A stretch of 47,659 nucleotides of DNA from Capnocytophaga granulosa ATCC 51502 (GCF_000411115.1 NZ_KE150258.1:1-47659), one strand, 5' to 3'. Shown: positions 29,388-37,057, counted from the first letter of the stretch. Numbers and translations are program-made. Notes: generated from the letters alone by a model not told the origin.

Positions 29388-30357
29388 CAAACAAAACAAC
29401 TTCCTTTTTGCCTTAGTGGGCATGATCATCTTAGCAAAAATCATCCCTTATAGAGATGAATACAGTGCGGTATTTAACCTAAACCGCTTTATTGATTGGG
29501 GAATTTGTATTATCTTCTTGCTCTACGGACTAAAACTCAACATCAAAGAGGTATTTCGGGATATAAAGAACTGGAAACTTCACCTATTGGTACAAGTGGG
29601 TACCTTTGTCCTCTTTCCGCTCTTGGTGGCTTTGTTCTACCCATTAGCCAAGGGAACAAACTACCAGTTGGTCTGGCTCTCTATTTTCTTTTTAGCGAGC
29701 TTGCCCTCCACGGTATCCTCCTCAGTGGTAATGGTTTCTATTGCTAAGGGCAATATTACCTCGGCTATATTCAACGCCTCCATATCGGGACTGATAGGGA
29801 TTGTAGCTACGCCCCTACTCATGGGCTTTTTCTTAGAAAACACCTCGGCTGAGGTGGATCAAGGGGAGATTATTCAGCAGCTATTACTCAAAGTACTGCT
29901 ACCTATCGTACTGGGGCTATTATTGAATCCTCTTTTGAAGAAATGGGTAGATAAATACAGCAAATGGATAGGTCAGTTTGACCGATTTATTATTTTGCTC
30001 ATTGTATATGAGAGCTTTTCCGATGCTTTTGTCAAGCAGATATTCCTTTCGGTCTCTCCTATGGTCTTTGTGATCATTGCAGGGGCTTCAGTAGCTTTGT
30101 TTTTCATTGTATATGAAGTACTCAAGCGGCTCTCTCATGCATTGGGATTCAACAGGGAAGACACCATCACCACTACCTTTTGTGGATCTAAAAAGTCGCT
30201 AGTACATGGGAGCCTTTTTGTAATGGTTCTTGGTATCCCCGAAACCCAAAAGGTACTCTATTTGCTCCCTATTATGCTGTACCACAGCTTCCAACTCTTT
30301 TATGTCAGCTGGCTGGCAAATCGCATTGGACAAGGGGTAGATAAGAGTGAAAAGTAA
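29371..30357 (+). CDS. Bile acid:sodium symporter-like transporter (SBF-like, YfeH type)
   Basis: This 328-residue protein has about nine or ten membrane segments and the SBF-like pattern, including WGICIIFLLYGLKLN, SLPSTVSSSVVMVSIAKGN and TTTFCGSKKSLVHGSLF. Members of this family are sodium-coupled organic anion carriers in principle; the substrate here is unknown and is not necessarily bile acid. The start overlaps the preceding small membrane protein gene. The TAA stop lies inside a GTGAAAA-type heptad array. Confidence 0.88.
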   Translation: MKKIFNKQNNFLFALVGMIILAKIIPYRDEYSAVFNLNRFIDWGICIIFLLYGLKLNIKEVFRDIKNWKLHLLVQVGTFVLFPLLVALFYPLAKGTNYQLVWLSIFFLASLPSTVSSSVVMVSIAKGNITSAIFNASISGLIGIVATPLLMGFFLENTSAEVDQGEIIQQLLLKVLLPIVLGLLLNPLLKKWVDKYSKWIGQFDRFIILLIVYESFSDAFVKQIFLSVSPMVFVIIAGASVALFFIVYEVLKRLSHALGFNREDTITTTFCGSKKSLVHGSLFVMVLGIPETQKVLYLLPIMLYHSFQLFYVSWLANRIGQGVDKSEK

Positions 30358-30393
30358 ATTAAGTGAAAAACGAAGAGTGAATAGTGAAAAACA
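30345..30393. repeat. Heptad array containing the stop codon of the SBF-like gene
   Basis: GAGTGAA, AAGTAAA, TTAAGTG, AAAAACG, AAGAGTG, AATAGTG, AAAAACA, in 7-nt phase. The TAA at 30355-30357 is inside the second unit, and the last residues Ser-Glu-Lys are encoded by it. Confidence 0.7.
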
Positions 30394-30425
30394 CGCCCTT
30401 ATCGTTAACTATTCTCTTTTAAGCT

Positions 30426-30460
30426 AACTCAAAATTCAAAACTAATAACTCAAAATTATA
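30426..30460 (+). repeat. Start-adjacent heptad array before the DUF1304 gene
   Basis: AACTCAA, AATTCAA, AACTAAT, AACTCAA, AATTATA, in phase, ending 5 nt before ATG 30466. Confidence 0.75.
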
Positions 30461-30465
30461 TTATC

Positions 30466-30822
30466 ATGTTCGCAACTATTGTAACTATTTTGGTAGCCCT
30501 TGAGCAGCTATACATACTCTATATAGAAATGTTTGCTTGGGAAACAAAAGGTAAGGCCTTTTTTGAGTCCTTGCCTAAACATTTATTTGCCGATACAAAG
30601 AGTATGGCGGCTAATCAAGGATTGTACAACGGCTTTTTAGCGGCGGGACTCGTATGGAGTCTATGTATATCCGATCCCCAGTGGAGCCTATATGTGCGTT
30701 TCTTTTTCTTAGGCTGCGTTGCCTTAGCAGGGATTTATGGAGGAATCACCACTTCTGGGAAAATATTCTTTGCTCAAGGTATGCCCGCTATTATAGCCAT
30801 ATGTGTTAGCCTACCCTTTTAA
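30466..30822 (+). CDS. DUF1304 family membrane protein
   Basis: This 118-residue protein has four hydrophobic helices and the DUF1304 pattern (LEQLYILYIEMFAW, ANQGLYNGFLAAGL and GIYGGITTSGKIFFAQGMPA). The role of the family is unknown. It stands alone between repeat-rich gaps; the start is clear from the family's N-terminus. Confidence 0.85.
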   Translation: MFATIVTILVALEQLYILYIEMFAWETKGKAFFESLPKHLFADTKSMAANQGLYNGFLAAGLVWSLCISDPQWSLYVRFFFLGCVALAGIYGGITTSGKIFFAQGMPAIIAICVSLPF

Positions 30823-30845
30823 AAGAAAAACGAAAAGCAAATTAA

Positions 30846-30873
30846 GTGAAGAACGAAAAGTGAAAAGTGAAAA
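30846..30873. repeat. Heptad array after the DUF1304 gene
   Basis: GTGAAGA, ACGAAAA, GTGAAAA, GTGAAAA, in 7-nt phase. It begins 23 nt after the stop codon. Confidence 0.7.
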
Positions 30874-30929
30874 ACGCGTCCCTATCGTTAACTATTGACT
30901 CTTCATTATTCACTCTTCACTTTTAAGAC

Positions 30930-30957
30930 AACTCAAAATTCAAAACTTAAAACTCAA
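30930..30957 (+). repeat. Start-adjacent heptad array before the nitroreductase gene
   Basis: AACTCAA, AATTCAA, AACTTAA, AACTCAA, ending 5 nt before GTG 30963. It is nearly identical to the array before the DUF1304 gene. Confidence 0.8.
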
Positions 30958-30962
30958 AATCT

Positions 30963-31679
30963 GTGCTAAAAGATATTTTAAACTTCCGAAGGGCGGTACG
31001 TTATTATGCTCCTACGCCCATTAGTGAGGAAAAGGTACGCGAATGCCTTAAGCTCGCTACATTAGCACCTAGTGGTTTCAATATGCAACTATATGAGTTG
31101 TACCATATTACTGATAAAGCTTTGATTAAAAAATTAGCACAAGCCTGCTTGGGGCAGCTTACAGCAACCACGGCACAACAAATGGTGGTTTTCGTGACTC
31201 GACAGGACAAACACCGCCAGCATGCCAAAGCTATCTTGGAGTTTGAGCGTGGTAATATAGAGCGCAATAGTCCGCCCGAAAGGCAAGCTAAACGCATTAA
31301 AGATAAAGAGAAGCTTTACCAGAAACTAATCCCGTTTGTGTATAGTCGTTTTTTTGGCTTATTAGGTGCTTTCCGCAAGCTCTCTGGGATAATCGGTTGG
31401 TTTCGCCCTATGGTGCGAGAACTCTCTGAAGGTGATATACGTGTGGAAGTACATAAAAGCTGCGGGCTTGTAGCGCAAACTTTTATGCTAGCCATGGCTG
31501 AAGAAGGGTATGATACTTGTCCGTTAGGGGGGTATGACAGCCGCCGTATTAAAAAACTTTTGCACCTACCTTGTGGAGCAGAGGTGAGTATGGTCGTCAC
31601 TTGTGGGATTCGTGAAGAGCGCGGCATCTGGGGAGAAAGGTTTAGACTACCATTTGAGGAAGTATATAGAAATTGTTAA
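30963..31679 (+). CDS. Nitroreductase family protein
   Basis: This 238-residue protein has the FMN-binding nitroreductase fold: RRAVRYYAPTPISEEKVREC at the N-terminus (phosphate-binding Arg), LATLAPSGFNMQLYEL, and a C-terminal YDTCPLGGYD with TCGIREERG. Such enzymes reduce nitroaromatics, quinones or flavins with NAD(P)H; the natural substrate is unknown. The start is GTG 30963, supported by the family N-terminus and the heptad array 5 nt upstream. The last codons (Asn-Cys-stop) are part of a seven-unit ATTGTTA array. Confidence 0.87.
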   Translation: MLKDILNFRRAVRYYAPTPISEEKVRECLKLATLAPSGFNMQLYELYHITDKALIKKLAQACLGQLTATTAQQMVVFVTRQDKHRQHAKAILEFERGNIERNSPPERQAKRIKDKEKLYQKLIPFVYSRFFGLLGAFRKLSGIIGWFRPMVRELSEGDIRVEVHKSCGLVAQTFMLAMAEEGYDTCPLGGYDSRRIKKLLHLPCGAEVSMVVTCGIREERGIWGERFRLPFEEVYRNC

Positions 31680-31720
31680 TTGTTAATTGTTAATTGTTAA
31701 TTGTTAATTGTTAATTGTTA
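31672..31720. repeat. Homogeneous ATTGTTA heptad array over the nitroreductase stop codon
   Basis: Seven identical ATTGTTA units. The TAA stop codon (31677-31679) is inside the first boundary. This is the least degenerate array in the window. Confidence 0.95.
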
Positions 31721-31744
31721 ATTAACTAATTATCAATATGAATC

Positions 31745-31849
31745 ATATGAATCAATAGTTAAAATGTAATTCGCTAACTGCATAAGACACAATAAATTGC
31801 CTCTTAATAAATTGGACTACACAATTGTTTTTCTACTATTGATTCACAT
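31745..31849. repeat. MITE-like palindromic element, copy B
   Basis: The most complete copy. Left ATATGAATCAATAGT (31745-31759) and right 31835-31849 are inverted repeats (14 of 15). The middle contains TTCGCTAACTGC and AAGACACAATAAATTGCC as in copy A read on the other strand. No reading frame is present. Confidence 0.85.
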
Positions 31850-31864
31850 TATCACTAAGACTCT

Positions 31865-32326
31865 ATGAACAGAATTGACTTTATAAAATCTTTAGGATTA
31901 GCTTCTACGGGGCTTATCTTGCCTACAAATTTGTTAGGGAAAAGTTTGGTAAAAATCTATGACAACTACATTCGTGGCGTACAATATTACCAGTATAGTA
32001 GAGTAAAAGAGCTGCTAAAAGAAGGTGATACTTTGCTGCTAAAGCATGAAAAAGAGAATATATATGATGCTTTTGCCGTAGAGGTTTATTACCAAGAATA
32101 CAAGCTAGGGTATCTTCCTGCTTATGAGAACATAGTGATTGCCAATATGTTGGATGCCAATGTCGAACTAACTACTCAAGTAAGCCAACACAATCCTAAG
32201 GATGCTTATCAATCTATAGCTGTAGAAGTATTTGCAGAGCTTATTACGCCTACCCCTCAGCTCTTTACAGCCTTACAAAATGCACGAGCGAGCGATGCGG
32301 AAGACCTCTACCGACAAGGATACTAA
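31865..32326 (+). CDS. HIRAN-domain protein with a signal-like N-terminus
   Basis: This 153-residue protein begins with a basic then hydrophobic stretch (MNRIDFIKSLGLASTGLILP), resembling Bacteroidota export or Tat-like signals, though a true twin Arg is missing. Residues about 35-135 fit a HIRAN fold: GVQYYQYSR, GDTLLLKHEKENIYDAFAVEV and KLGYLPAYENIVIANML. HIRAN domains bind DNA ends or stalled forks in helicase fusions; a stand-alone, possibly exported copy is different, and its function is unknown. It opens a four-gene accessory cassette. Confidence 0.75.
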   Translation: MNRIDFIKSLGLASTGLILPTNLLGKSLVKIYDNYIRGVQYYQYSRVKELLKEGDTLLLKHEKENIYDAFAVEVYYQEYKLGYLPAYENIVIANMLDANVELTTQVSQHNPKDAYQSIAVEVFAELITPTPQLFTALQNARASDAEDLYRQGY

Positions 32327-32336
32327 ATAACGATTA

Positions 32337-32762
32337 ATGGTTATGAATCCAATACTTAGTGAGAGATTGCAGGATTTTTTCAGAAAGAATCCTATAACAG
32401 TAGGAGAACCCTCAACCGCCGAAGAACTATTGTTTGTGGAACAAACTATGCAGCTGAATTTGGATGAGACTCACCGATATCTACTACTGCATTATGGAGG
32501 GGTGGTAATAGGTGACATTCGCATTTATGGGCTAAAAAATGCTGAATTAGTAGGTGATGAGACTTTTGTAGAACTTACCAATGATTTTAAAGAGCAAATA
32601 AGTATAGAGGCACAACAATATGTTATCTCGGTAGATGATACGGGGAATCCTATATTGATAGACACCGCAACTCACGAGGTAATTTTGTATAATCACGATA
32701 TTGGAGCGTATGAAAAGCTCTTCAACTCATTAGAAGATCTTATCCTTAGTAAATTAATGTGA
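32337..32762 (+). CDS. SMI1/KNR4 (SUKH) family protein
   Basis: This 141-residue acidic protein matches the SUKH superfamily: STAEELLFVEQTMQLNLDET, YLLLHYGGVVIGDIRIYGL, a VISVDDTGNPILIDT strand pair and a C-terminal EKLFNSLEDLI helix. In bacteria SUKH proteins are common immunity proteins of contact-dependent or polymorphic toxin systems. No cognate toxin is visible in the window. It starts 10 nt after the HIRAN gene. The TGA stop is provided by the terminal inverted repeat of the following palindromic element. Confidence 0.82.
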   Translation: MVMNPILSERLQDFFRKNPITVGEPSTAEELLFVEQTMQLNLDETHRYLLLHYGGVVIGDIRIYGLKNAELVGDETFVELTNDFKEQISIEAQQYVISVDDTGNPILIDTATHEVILYNHDIGAYEKLFNSLEDLILSKLM

Positions 32763-32986
32763 GTTCGATATAACGAAAGCTCCCACAGATTTTCACGGAT
32801 TTCACAGATTTTCTATGTTTGTGCAATTGTGCTGTTGCGATTTACACAGATTTTTATAAGGCCAAAGGCCTTATTTATCCGTGGAAATTAAAGAGTTATA
32901 CTTAGTTGTTGTGTTATTCTCTCTGTGAAAATCCGTGGAATCTGTGGGAGAAGAAATGTAATTTTGCTTATGTCGAACTCACGTTA
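32755..32986. repeat. Large palindromic element filling a gene gap
   Basis: Outer inverted repeats of 19 bp (32755-32773 TAATGTGAGTTCGATATAA and 32968-32986, two mismatches) enclose a second pair around CTCCCACAGATT (32780-32809 and 32921-32950) and a central ATAAGGCC-AAA-GGCCTTAT hairpin (32856-32874). The CACAGATTTCACGGATT word type is a common dispersed repeat in Bacteroidota. The element starts over one stop codon and ends 4 nt before the next ATG. Confidence 0.88.
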
Positions 32987-32990
32987 AATT

Positions 32991-33416
32991 ATGATTAAAA
33001 ACATTTATAAACCTGATAATGAAGATATACTTTTTTGGTTAGCCCATAATGAAAAATGGCCTGACTCCGATTGGGATCTTTATGTGGTGAATGAAAAGAA
33101 TGACGATTTGGTCTTCCAGTTAGCTAATGACAAGGCGTGCCCTGAACAAGAGTTCTTCCTGCATTGTTTGTATTATTTTATTGGTGAAGTGTATATCTCA
33201 AATGATATGGAGAAGTATCGGGAGCGTATAGATAATCTATTTAGCAAGACTGTTCTTTTGCCTTCTGTGGTACAATGGAAAGAAAAGGCAGTACTTTTAT
33301 TGGCAGGAAAGATTACTTTTGACAGCGAGTTTTGGCTGAATTATCTCTTTTATCAAGATATTCAAAGAAGAAATATAGAAGACCTATTTGTGAACCTAAT
33401 CCTACAGAAAAGTTGA
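32991..33416 (+). CDS. Uncharacterised protein, 5' part of a probably frameshifted gene
   Basis: I do not recognise the family. The 141-residue frame is acidic and Trp-rich (LFWLAHNEKWPDSDWDLYVV), and probably cytoplasmic. Its last 20-25 residues look abnormal, whereas the overlapping frame (33332-33604) continues with protein-like sequence and ends in an ATGA overlap with the next gene. Adding one base near 33355-33375 would join them into a 204-residue protein. Position next to a SUKH gene suggests, weakly, an immunity-like role. Confidence 0.7.
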   Translation: MIKNIYKPDNEDILFWLAHNEKWPDSDWDLYVVNEKNDDLVFQLANDKACPEQEFFLHCLYYFIGEVYISNDMEKYRERIDNLFSKTVLLPSVVQWKEKAVLLLAGKITFDSEFWLNYLFYQDIQRRNIEDLFVNLILQKS

Positions 33417-33604
33417 AACAATATGCCTTGCAATTGTATACAAAAGGCTTTTCTAAAGAGGAAATATATGAGATATTCCTCAACTGTACCACTTCAACTA
33501 TGGAACAAACACATAAGGACAACTTAGAGGATGTAATGGATATGATAACAGGCTGGTATGTAGGGAAAAATATTGATTTTGAAAATGAGATTAAGAAAAT
33601 ATGA
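33332..33604 (+). CDS. Uncharacterised protein, 3' part of a probably frameshifted gene
   Basis: This frame overlaps the previous one by 85 nt and offers only a TTG start inside it. From about 33370 its translation is good protein-like sequence (KLKQYALQLYTKGFSKEEIY, then a helix and GWYVGKNIDFENEI). Its TGA overlaps the ATG of the next gene (ATGA), the arrangement expected of the true gene end. It is best read as the C-terminal part of the preceding gene, after a one-base loss in the A-rich stretch CAAAGAAGAAATA, either real or a sequencing under-call. Confidence 0.6.
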   Translation: MAELSLLSRYSKKKYRRPICEPNPTEKLKQYALQLYTKGFSKEEIYEIFLNCTTSTMEQTHKDNLEDVMDMITGWYVGKNIDFENEIKKI

Positions 33605-34068
33605 ATCTACTTACTAAAAATATAAAGCGTAATGGTTATATCGTAGTCATTTGCTATATCATATTGGTTTGTTTCTATAATGTATTCAATTATATAAGGA
33701 AACCAGGGATGCCTGAGTTACATTCCTTTTCTTGGGAGGGGATACAAGCTCTTGTAGAAACTTTCGCCGTTCCTATGATGTTGCTCTTTGAGTCCTATGA
33801 GTCAGGGGATTGGGTGCTAAATACCCTCAACAAACTCTTAACTATTGCTCCATTGCTATTTTACATAGTTGTTCCTTCTATCCTATATAATCAAAAAGGA
33901 GAAAATAGACTACTGAATCGCCTTTCTGTTAGGAGTTATTTCCTTGTAATTGATAGCATTACATTTGTCATATATGGATTGCTGGCATTACCTACCTTAG
34001 GTATAGGTTTATCTGGAGTAATAAGCTATCCTTTGTATGCTTTTATGCTCTTTTATAAGAAAAGATAA
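33601..34068 (+). CDS. Membrane protein of unknown function
   Basis: This 155-residue protein has about four hydrophobic helices (near residues 13-30, 57-65, 80-98 and 115-150) and a basic C-terminus. I recognise no family. It overlaps the end of the previous gene by 4 nt (ATGA), so it belongs to the HIRAN-SUKH cassette. Its TAA stop abuts the TAA of the convergent gldH gene without any gap. Confidence 0.72.
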   Translation: MNLLTKNIKRNGYIVVICYIILVCFYNVFNYIRKPGMPELHSFSWEGIQALVETFAVPMMLLFESYESGDWVLNTLNKLLTIAPLLFYIVVPSILYNQKGENRLLNRLSVRSYFLVIDSITFVIYGLLALPTLGIGLSGVISYPLYAFMLFYKKR

Positions 34069-34542
34069 TTACTTCCCCTCTATTTGGAACCCTACTTCGG
34101 TGATGCCTTGTAGGTTCTCCACGCCTTTTTCCTTTCCTAAGCTGCGGTCGGCCTGTTCTATGGAGAAAGTATAGGTTCCTTTGGTGGGAAAGATTACTCC
34201 TTCCTTATACCATAACTTACTATCCTTAATAGAGGCACCTTCGCCTAACCATTTCCCTTCGGTGGTGGCCATCTCATATTCCAAAGTATCCACTACTACC
34301 TGATTGTTGGGAAACTCCATTTTGGTAATAAGAAAGATATTACTATAAGGATAATCATTGTTATTCCTCAACATGATAAAAAGGTTGTGCTTTTGTAGTG
34401 TATCAGTCGCCTGATAGCGAAAAGCAATCGCCTTATTAGCTGGCCAACCCTGAGGTAGGGTCTCATACTCACTATACTGTATATTTTCTCCACAGCTAGC
34501 CAAAAGAAGGAAGCCTATTGAGAAAAGAAATATTCTATTCAT
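34069..34542 (-). CDS. gldH: Gliding motility lipoprotein GldH
   Basis: GldH is required for gliding in Flavobacterium johnsoniae. The 157-residue protein has a lipoprotein signal with lipobox LLASC (Cys17). The mature part holds the family-like WPANKAIAFRYQATDT, LFIMLRNNNDYPYSNIFLI and WLGEGASIKDSKLWYKEGV. After Cys comes GENIQ, which lacks the KEE type export signal seen in the 43781/44396 lipoproteins. Its start overlaps the end of the PSP1 gene by 8 nt, a conserved pairing in Bacteroidota. Confidence 0.93.
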   Translation of the reverse strand: MNRIFLFSIGFLLLASCGENIQYSEYETLPQGWPANKAIAFRYQATDTLQKHNLFIMLRNNNDYPYSNIFLITKMEFPNNQVVVDTLEYEMATTEGKWLGEGASIKDSKLWYKEGVIFPTKGTYTFSIEQADRSLGKEKGVENLQGITEVGFQIEGK

Positions 34543-35932
34543 CGGACTTAGGGGCTGTTTTATTGGGTTTCTTAAATGGTTTCCTTGTACTTTTCTTAAG
34601 ATTGGTTACCTGTGGTGCTGCTTTGTCTTGATTTTGCGAGGCATTTATAGCCTTTTGTGGCGCATTATTAAATGGTTTTTTGTTTTCAGGGCGTGGTTTA
34701 CGTCCTTCAGGAACACCTTTCTTTTCTTTAGCTACAGGTACTGGTTTCTCTTTGGTGTTTTTCTCTGTTTTTTCACCATTCTGTGTCGCTTCTACCTCTG
34801 TAGTGGTTGTGTTGTCAGCCGCAGGTACATTCTTGAGAGGCTGTTTCTTTTTATTTTTGCGCTTTTTCGGCTTTTCATCAAAGCGGGTGAGGCTACCTTC
34901 TTGAGCGTTTTCCAAGGGCAGAGCACTTGCGATCTCATCTTCCTCTTGCATATATTCCTCAAGGCTTGGTACGGGTTGTTTTTGCTTATTAAGCTCTAAG
35001 ATTTCCTTTACTTGATCTACGGTAAGCTTATGCCAATTGATAAAATCCCCCTCATAGGTGAACCACATCAGGCGCTTGAAGATATCTACTTTCTGACAAG
35101 AAGCAATTCCCTTTTCGGTCAGTAGCTTGGTGTCGGTACGTGGAAAATCACGCAATGCCTCAAGGTAACAATCCAATTCAAAATTCAAGTCACACTTAAG
35201 TTTGCCACATTGTCCAGCCAATTTCTGGGGGTTGAGTGAGAGCTGCTGGTAGCGTGCTGCTGCTGTGGTTACACTACGGAACTCTGTAAGCCAAGTGGAA
35301 CAGCTTATCTCTCGTCCGCTGGAGCCAATACCCCCAAGGCGTGCCGCCTCTTGGCGATAACCTATCTGGCGCATCTCAATACGAGTGGAAAACTCCTTGG
35401 CCATATCCTTAATCAGCTGGCGGAAATCCACACGCCCTTCGGCGGTATAGTAAAATGTTGCTTTGGAACCATCGCCCTGATACTCTACATCGGAGATCTT
35501 CATCTCCAAGCCCAAGGCTATGGCCAGCTCACGTGAGCGCTTTTGTAGTGCCTCCTCCTTAGCCCGATGTTCTTTCCAAATCTCTATATCACGCTCTGTT
35601 GCCTTGCGGTAGATTTTGGGCAGGGTGGGTGACTGGTCATCTACCTTTTTCTTTTTCATCTGGATACGTACCAGTTCCCCTGTGAGAGAGACCGTACCTA
35701 TGTCATGCCCTGAAATGGTTTCGGTAGCTACCATATCCCCTATTTGCAAAGGGAGCCTATGAACATTGCGGAAAAACTCCTTACGGCTGTTCTTAAAGCG
35801 TACTTCCACGCAGTCAAAAGCCTGCTGACCCGCTGGCAGAGGAATATCGGAAAGCCAGTCATAGACGGATAGCTTTACACTTCCGTAGTTATACGCTATT
35901 TTATTATGTGAGGGTTCGTCGTTGTAAATCAT
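34535..35932 (-). CDS. ricT: PSP1-domain protein, RicT/YaaT-like
   Basis: RicT (YaaT) of Bacillus belongs to an Fe-S-containing complex that affects mRNA processing; the Bacteroidota role is less clear. The 465-residue protein has a PSP1 domain (about 150-300) with FYYTAEGRVDFRQLIKDMA, ARLGGIGSSGREISCSTWL and LAGQCGKLKCDLNFELDCY. Three Cys (SCS, QCGKLKC) match positions of the family, but the PCGR and CC doublets I recall from Bacillus are reduced. The C-terminal 110 residues are Lys/Pro/Asn-rich and disordered, maybe for RNA or nucleoid contacts. ATG 35932 is used because the promoter box lies between it and the longer frame start. The gene is co-transcribed with gldH. Confidence 0.85.
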   Translation of the reverse strand: MIYNDEPSHNKIAYNYGSVKLSVYDWLSDIPLPAGQQAFDCVEVRFKNSRKEFFRNVHRLPLQIGDMVATETISGHDIGTVSLTGELVRIQMKKKKVDDQSPTLPKIYRKATERDIEIWKEHRAKEEALQKRSRELAIALGLEMKISDVEYQGDGSKATFYYTAEGRVDFRQLIKDMAKEFSTRIEMRQIGYRQEAARLGGIGSSGREISCSTWLTEFRSVTTAAARYQQLSLNPQKLAGQCGKLKCDLNFELDCYLEALRDFPRTDTKLLTEKGIASCQKVDIFKRLMWFTYEGDFINWHKLTVDQVKEILELNKQKQPVPSLEEYMQEEDEIASALPLENAQEGSLTRFDEKPKKRKNKKKQPLKNVPAADNTTTTEVEATQNGEKTEKNTKEKPVPVAKEKKGVPEGRKPRPENKKPFNNAPQKAINASQNQDKAAPQVTNLKKSTRKPFKKPNKTAPKSDE

Positions 35933-35961
35933 TGGTTGAAAGTAATACTTTTCTAAGAGGG

Positions 35962-35969
35962 CAAAAATA
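35962..35969 (-). promoter_or_regulatory. Bacteroidota -7 box for ricT-gldH
   Basis: TATTTTTG on the minus strand, 30 nt before ATG 35932. It excludes the longer start at 35983. Confidence 0.6.
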
Positions 35970-36064
35970 CGCAAAAAAGTCAAGAATAAAAAGTTAAATA
36001 TACACCTTGTTGCTTTACAGAATATTTTTTAGCCACATAGATAAAATTTTTCAAGGAAAAGCTG

Positions 36065-36072
36065 TATATTTG
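36065..36072 (+). promoter_or_regulatory. Bacteroidota -7 box for yebC
   Basis: TATATTTG, 33 nt before ATG 36105. Confidence 0.55.
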
Positions 36073-36104
36073 CACACATTTTTAACAAAACAATTTAGAA
36101 GCAA

Positions 36105-36824
36105 ATGGGAAGAGCATTTGAATTTAGAAAAGCCCGCAAATTCAAGCGTTGGGCTGCAATGGCAAAAACATTTACCCGTATAGGAAAGGATATTGTAATG
36201 GCAGTTAAGGAAGGTGGTCCTCACCCTGAGACTAATGCCCGTCTACGTGCTATTATGCAGAATGCAAAGGCGGCCAACATGCCAAAGGAAAACGTAGAAC
36301 GTGCTATCAAACGCGCTACTGAAAAGGATACAGCCAACTATAAGGAAATCCTTTTTGAAGGCTATGCGCCCCATGGAATTGCGATTTTGATAGAAACTGC
36401 TACGGACAATAACAATCGTACAGTAGCCAATATCCGTAGCTATTTTAACAAATGCAATGGTACACTGGGCACTTCAGGTTCGGTGGAATTTATGTTTGAC
36501 CACACTTGTAACTTCCGTATCAATGCTGAGGGGATAGACCCAGAGGAGCTAGAATTAGAGATGATAGATTTCGGAGCTGAAGAAGTCTTTGTAGATGAAG
36601 ATGGGATTCTTATCTATGCGCCTTTTGAGAGTTTTGGAGCCATTCAGAAGGAATTGGAAAGCCGCCATATAGAGATCTTATCCTCTGGTTTTGAGCGTAT
36701 TCCACAAGTAACTAAGGAACTCAGCCCAGAAGAGCAAGCCGATGTAGAGAAACTCCTTGAAAAAATAGAAGAAGACGACGACGTCCAGAACGTTTACCAC
36801 ACCATGAAAGAAAGTGAAGAGTAA
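36105..36824 (+). CDS. yebC: YebC/PmpR family protein
   Basis: This 239-residue protein belongs to the YebC/TACO1 family, described as transcription regulators and, more recently, as factors helping translation of proline-rich stretches. The typical MPKENVERAIKRA, EGYAPHGIAILIE and NIRSYFNKCNGTLG motifs are intact. The N-terminus MGRAFEFRKARKFKRWAAMA is the Bacteroidota form. A strong terminator follows. Confidence 0.95.
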   Translation: MGRAFEFRKARKFKRWAAMAKTFTRIGKDIVMAVKEGGPHPETNARLRAIMQNAKAANMPKENVERAIKRATEKDTANYKEILFEGYAPHGIAILIETATDNNNRTVANIRSYFNKCNGTLGTSGSVEFMFDHTCNFRINAEGIDPEELELEMIDFGAEEVFVDEDGILIYAPFESFGAIQKELESRHIEILSSGFERIPQVTKELSPEEQADVEKLLEKIEEDDDVQNVYHTMKESEE

Positions 36825-36827
36825 TAT

Positions 36828-36862
36828 ACAAAAAGAGCTGTCCAAAAGACAGCTCTTTTTGT
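36828..36862 (+). terminator. Rho-independent terminator of yebC
   Basis: ACAAAAAGAGCTGT (36828-36841) pairs perfectly with 36849-36862, a 14-bp stem with a 7-nt loop, with A and T runs at the base so it can act in both directions. Confidence 0.85.
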
Positions 36863-36874
36863 ATTATAGCCAAA

Positions 36875-36993
36875 TTTAGATTGCAAATAAATAGAATAAG
36901 TAACTCATTCTTATTTGCTTTTTAAGGGCTAATTGCCATTAGCCCCTACAGTTGCTCACGCTAATTTTTCGCAAACCATTTCTGTTTGACTAT
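36875..36993 (+). repeat. R1 dispersed repeat, copy 2
   Basis: Same orientation as copies 1 and 3. It includes AAGGGCTAATTGCCATTAGC and the conserved end GCTAATTTTTCGCAAACC. With copy 3 it brackets the DUF1640-like gene. Confidence 0.88.
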
Positions 36994-37057
36994 TAAGTTA
37001 TACCAATGGAGGGTGCTTGCTGACCTTGTGGAAGGATTTTGTTACAACGAACTCCTA

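Noticed and set aside
33340..33416. Programmed -1 frameshift in the cassette gene
   Set aside because: No canonical slippery heptamer (X XXY YYZ) or following stem-loop is evident; a one-base loss or a sequencing error is simpler.
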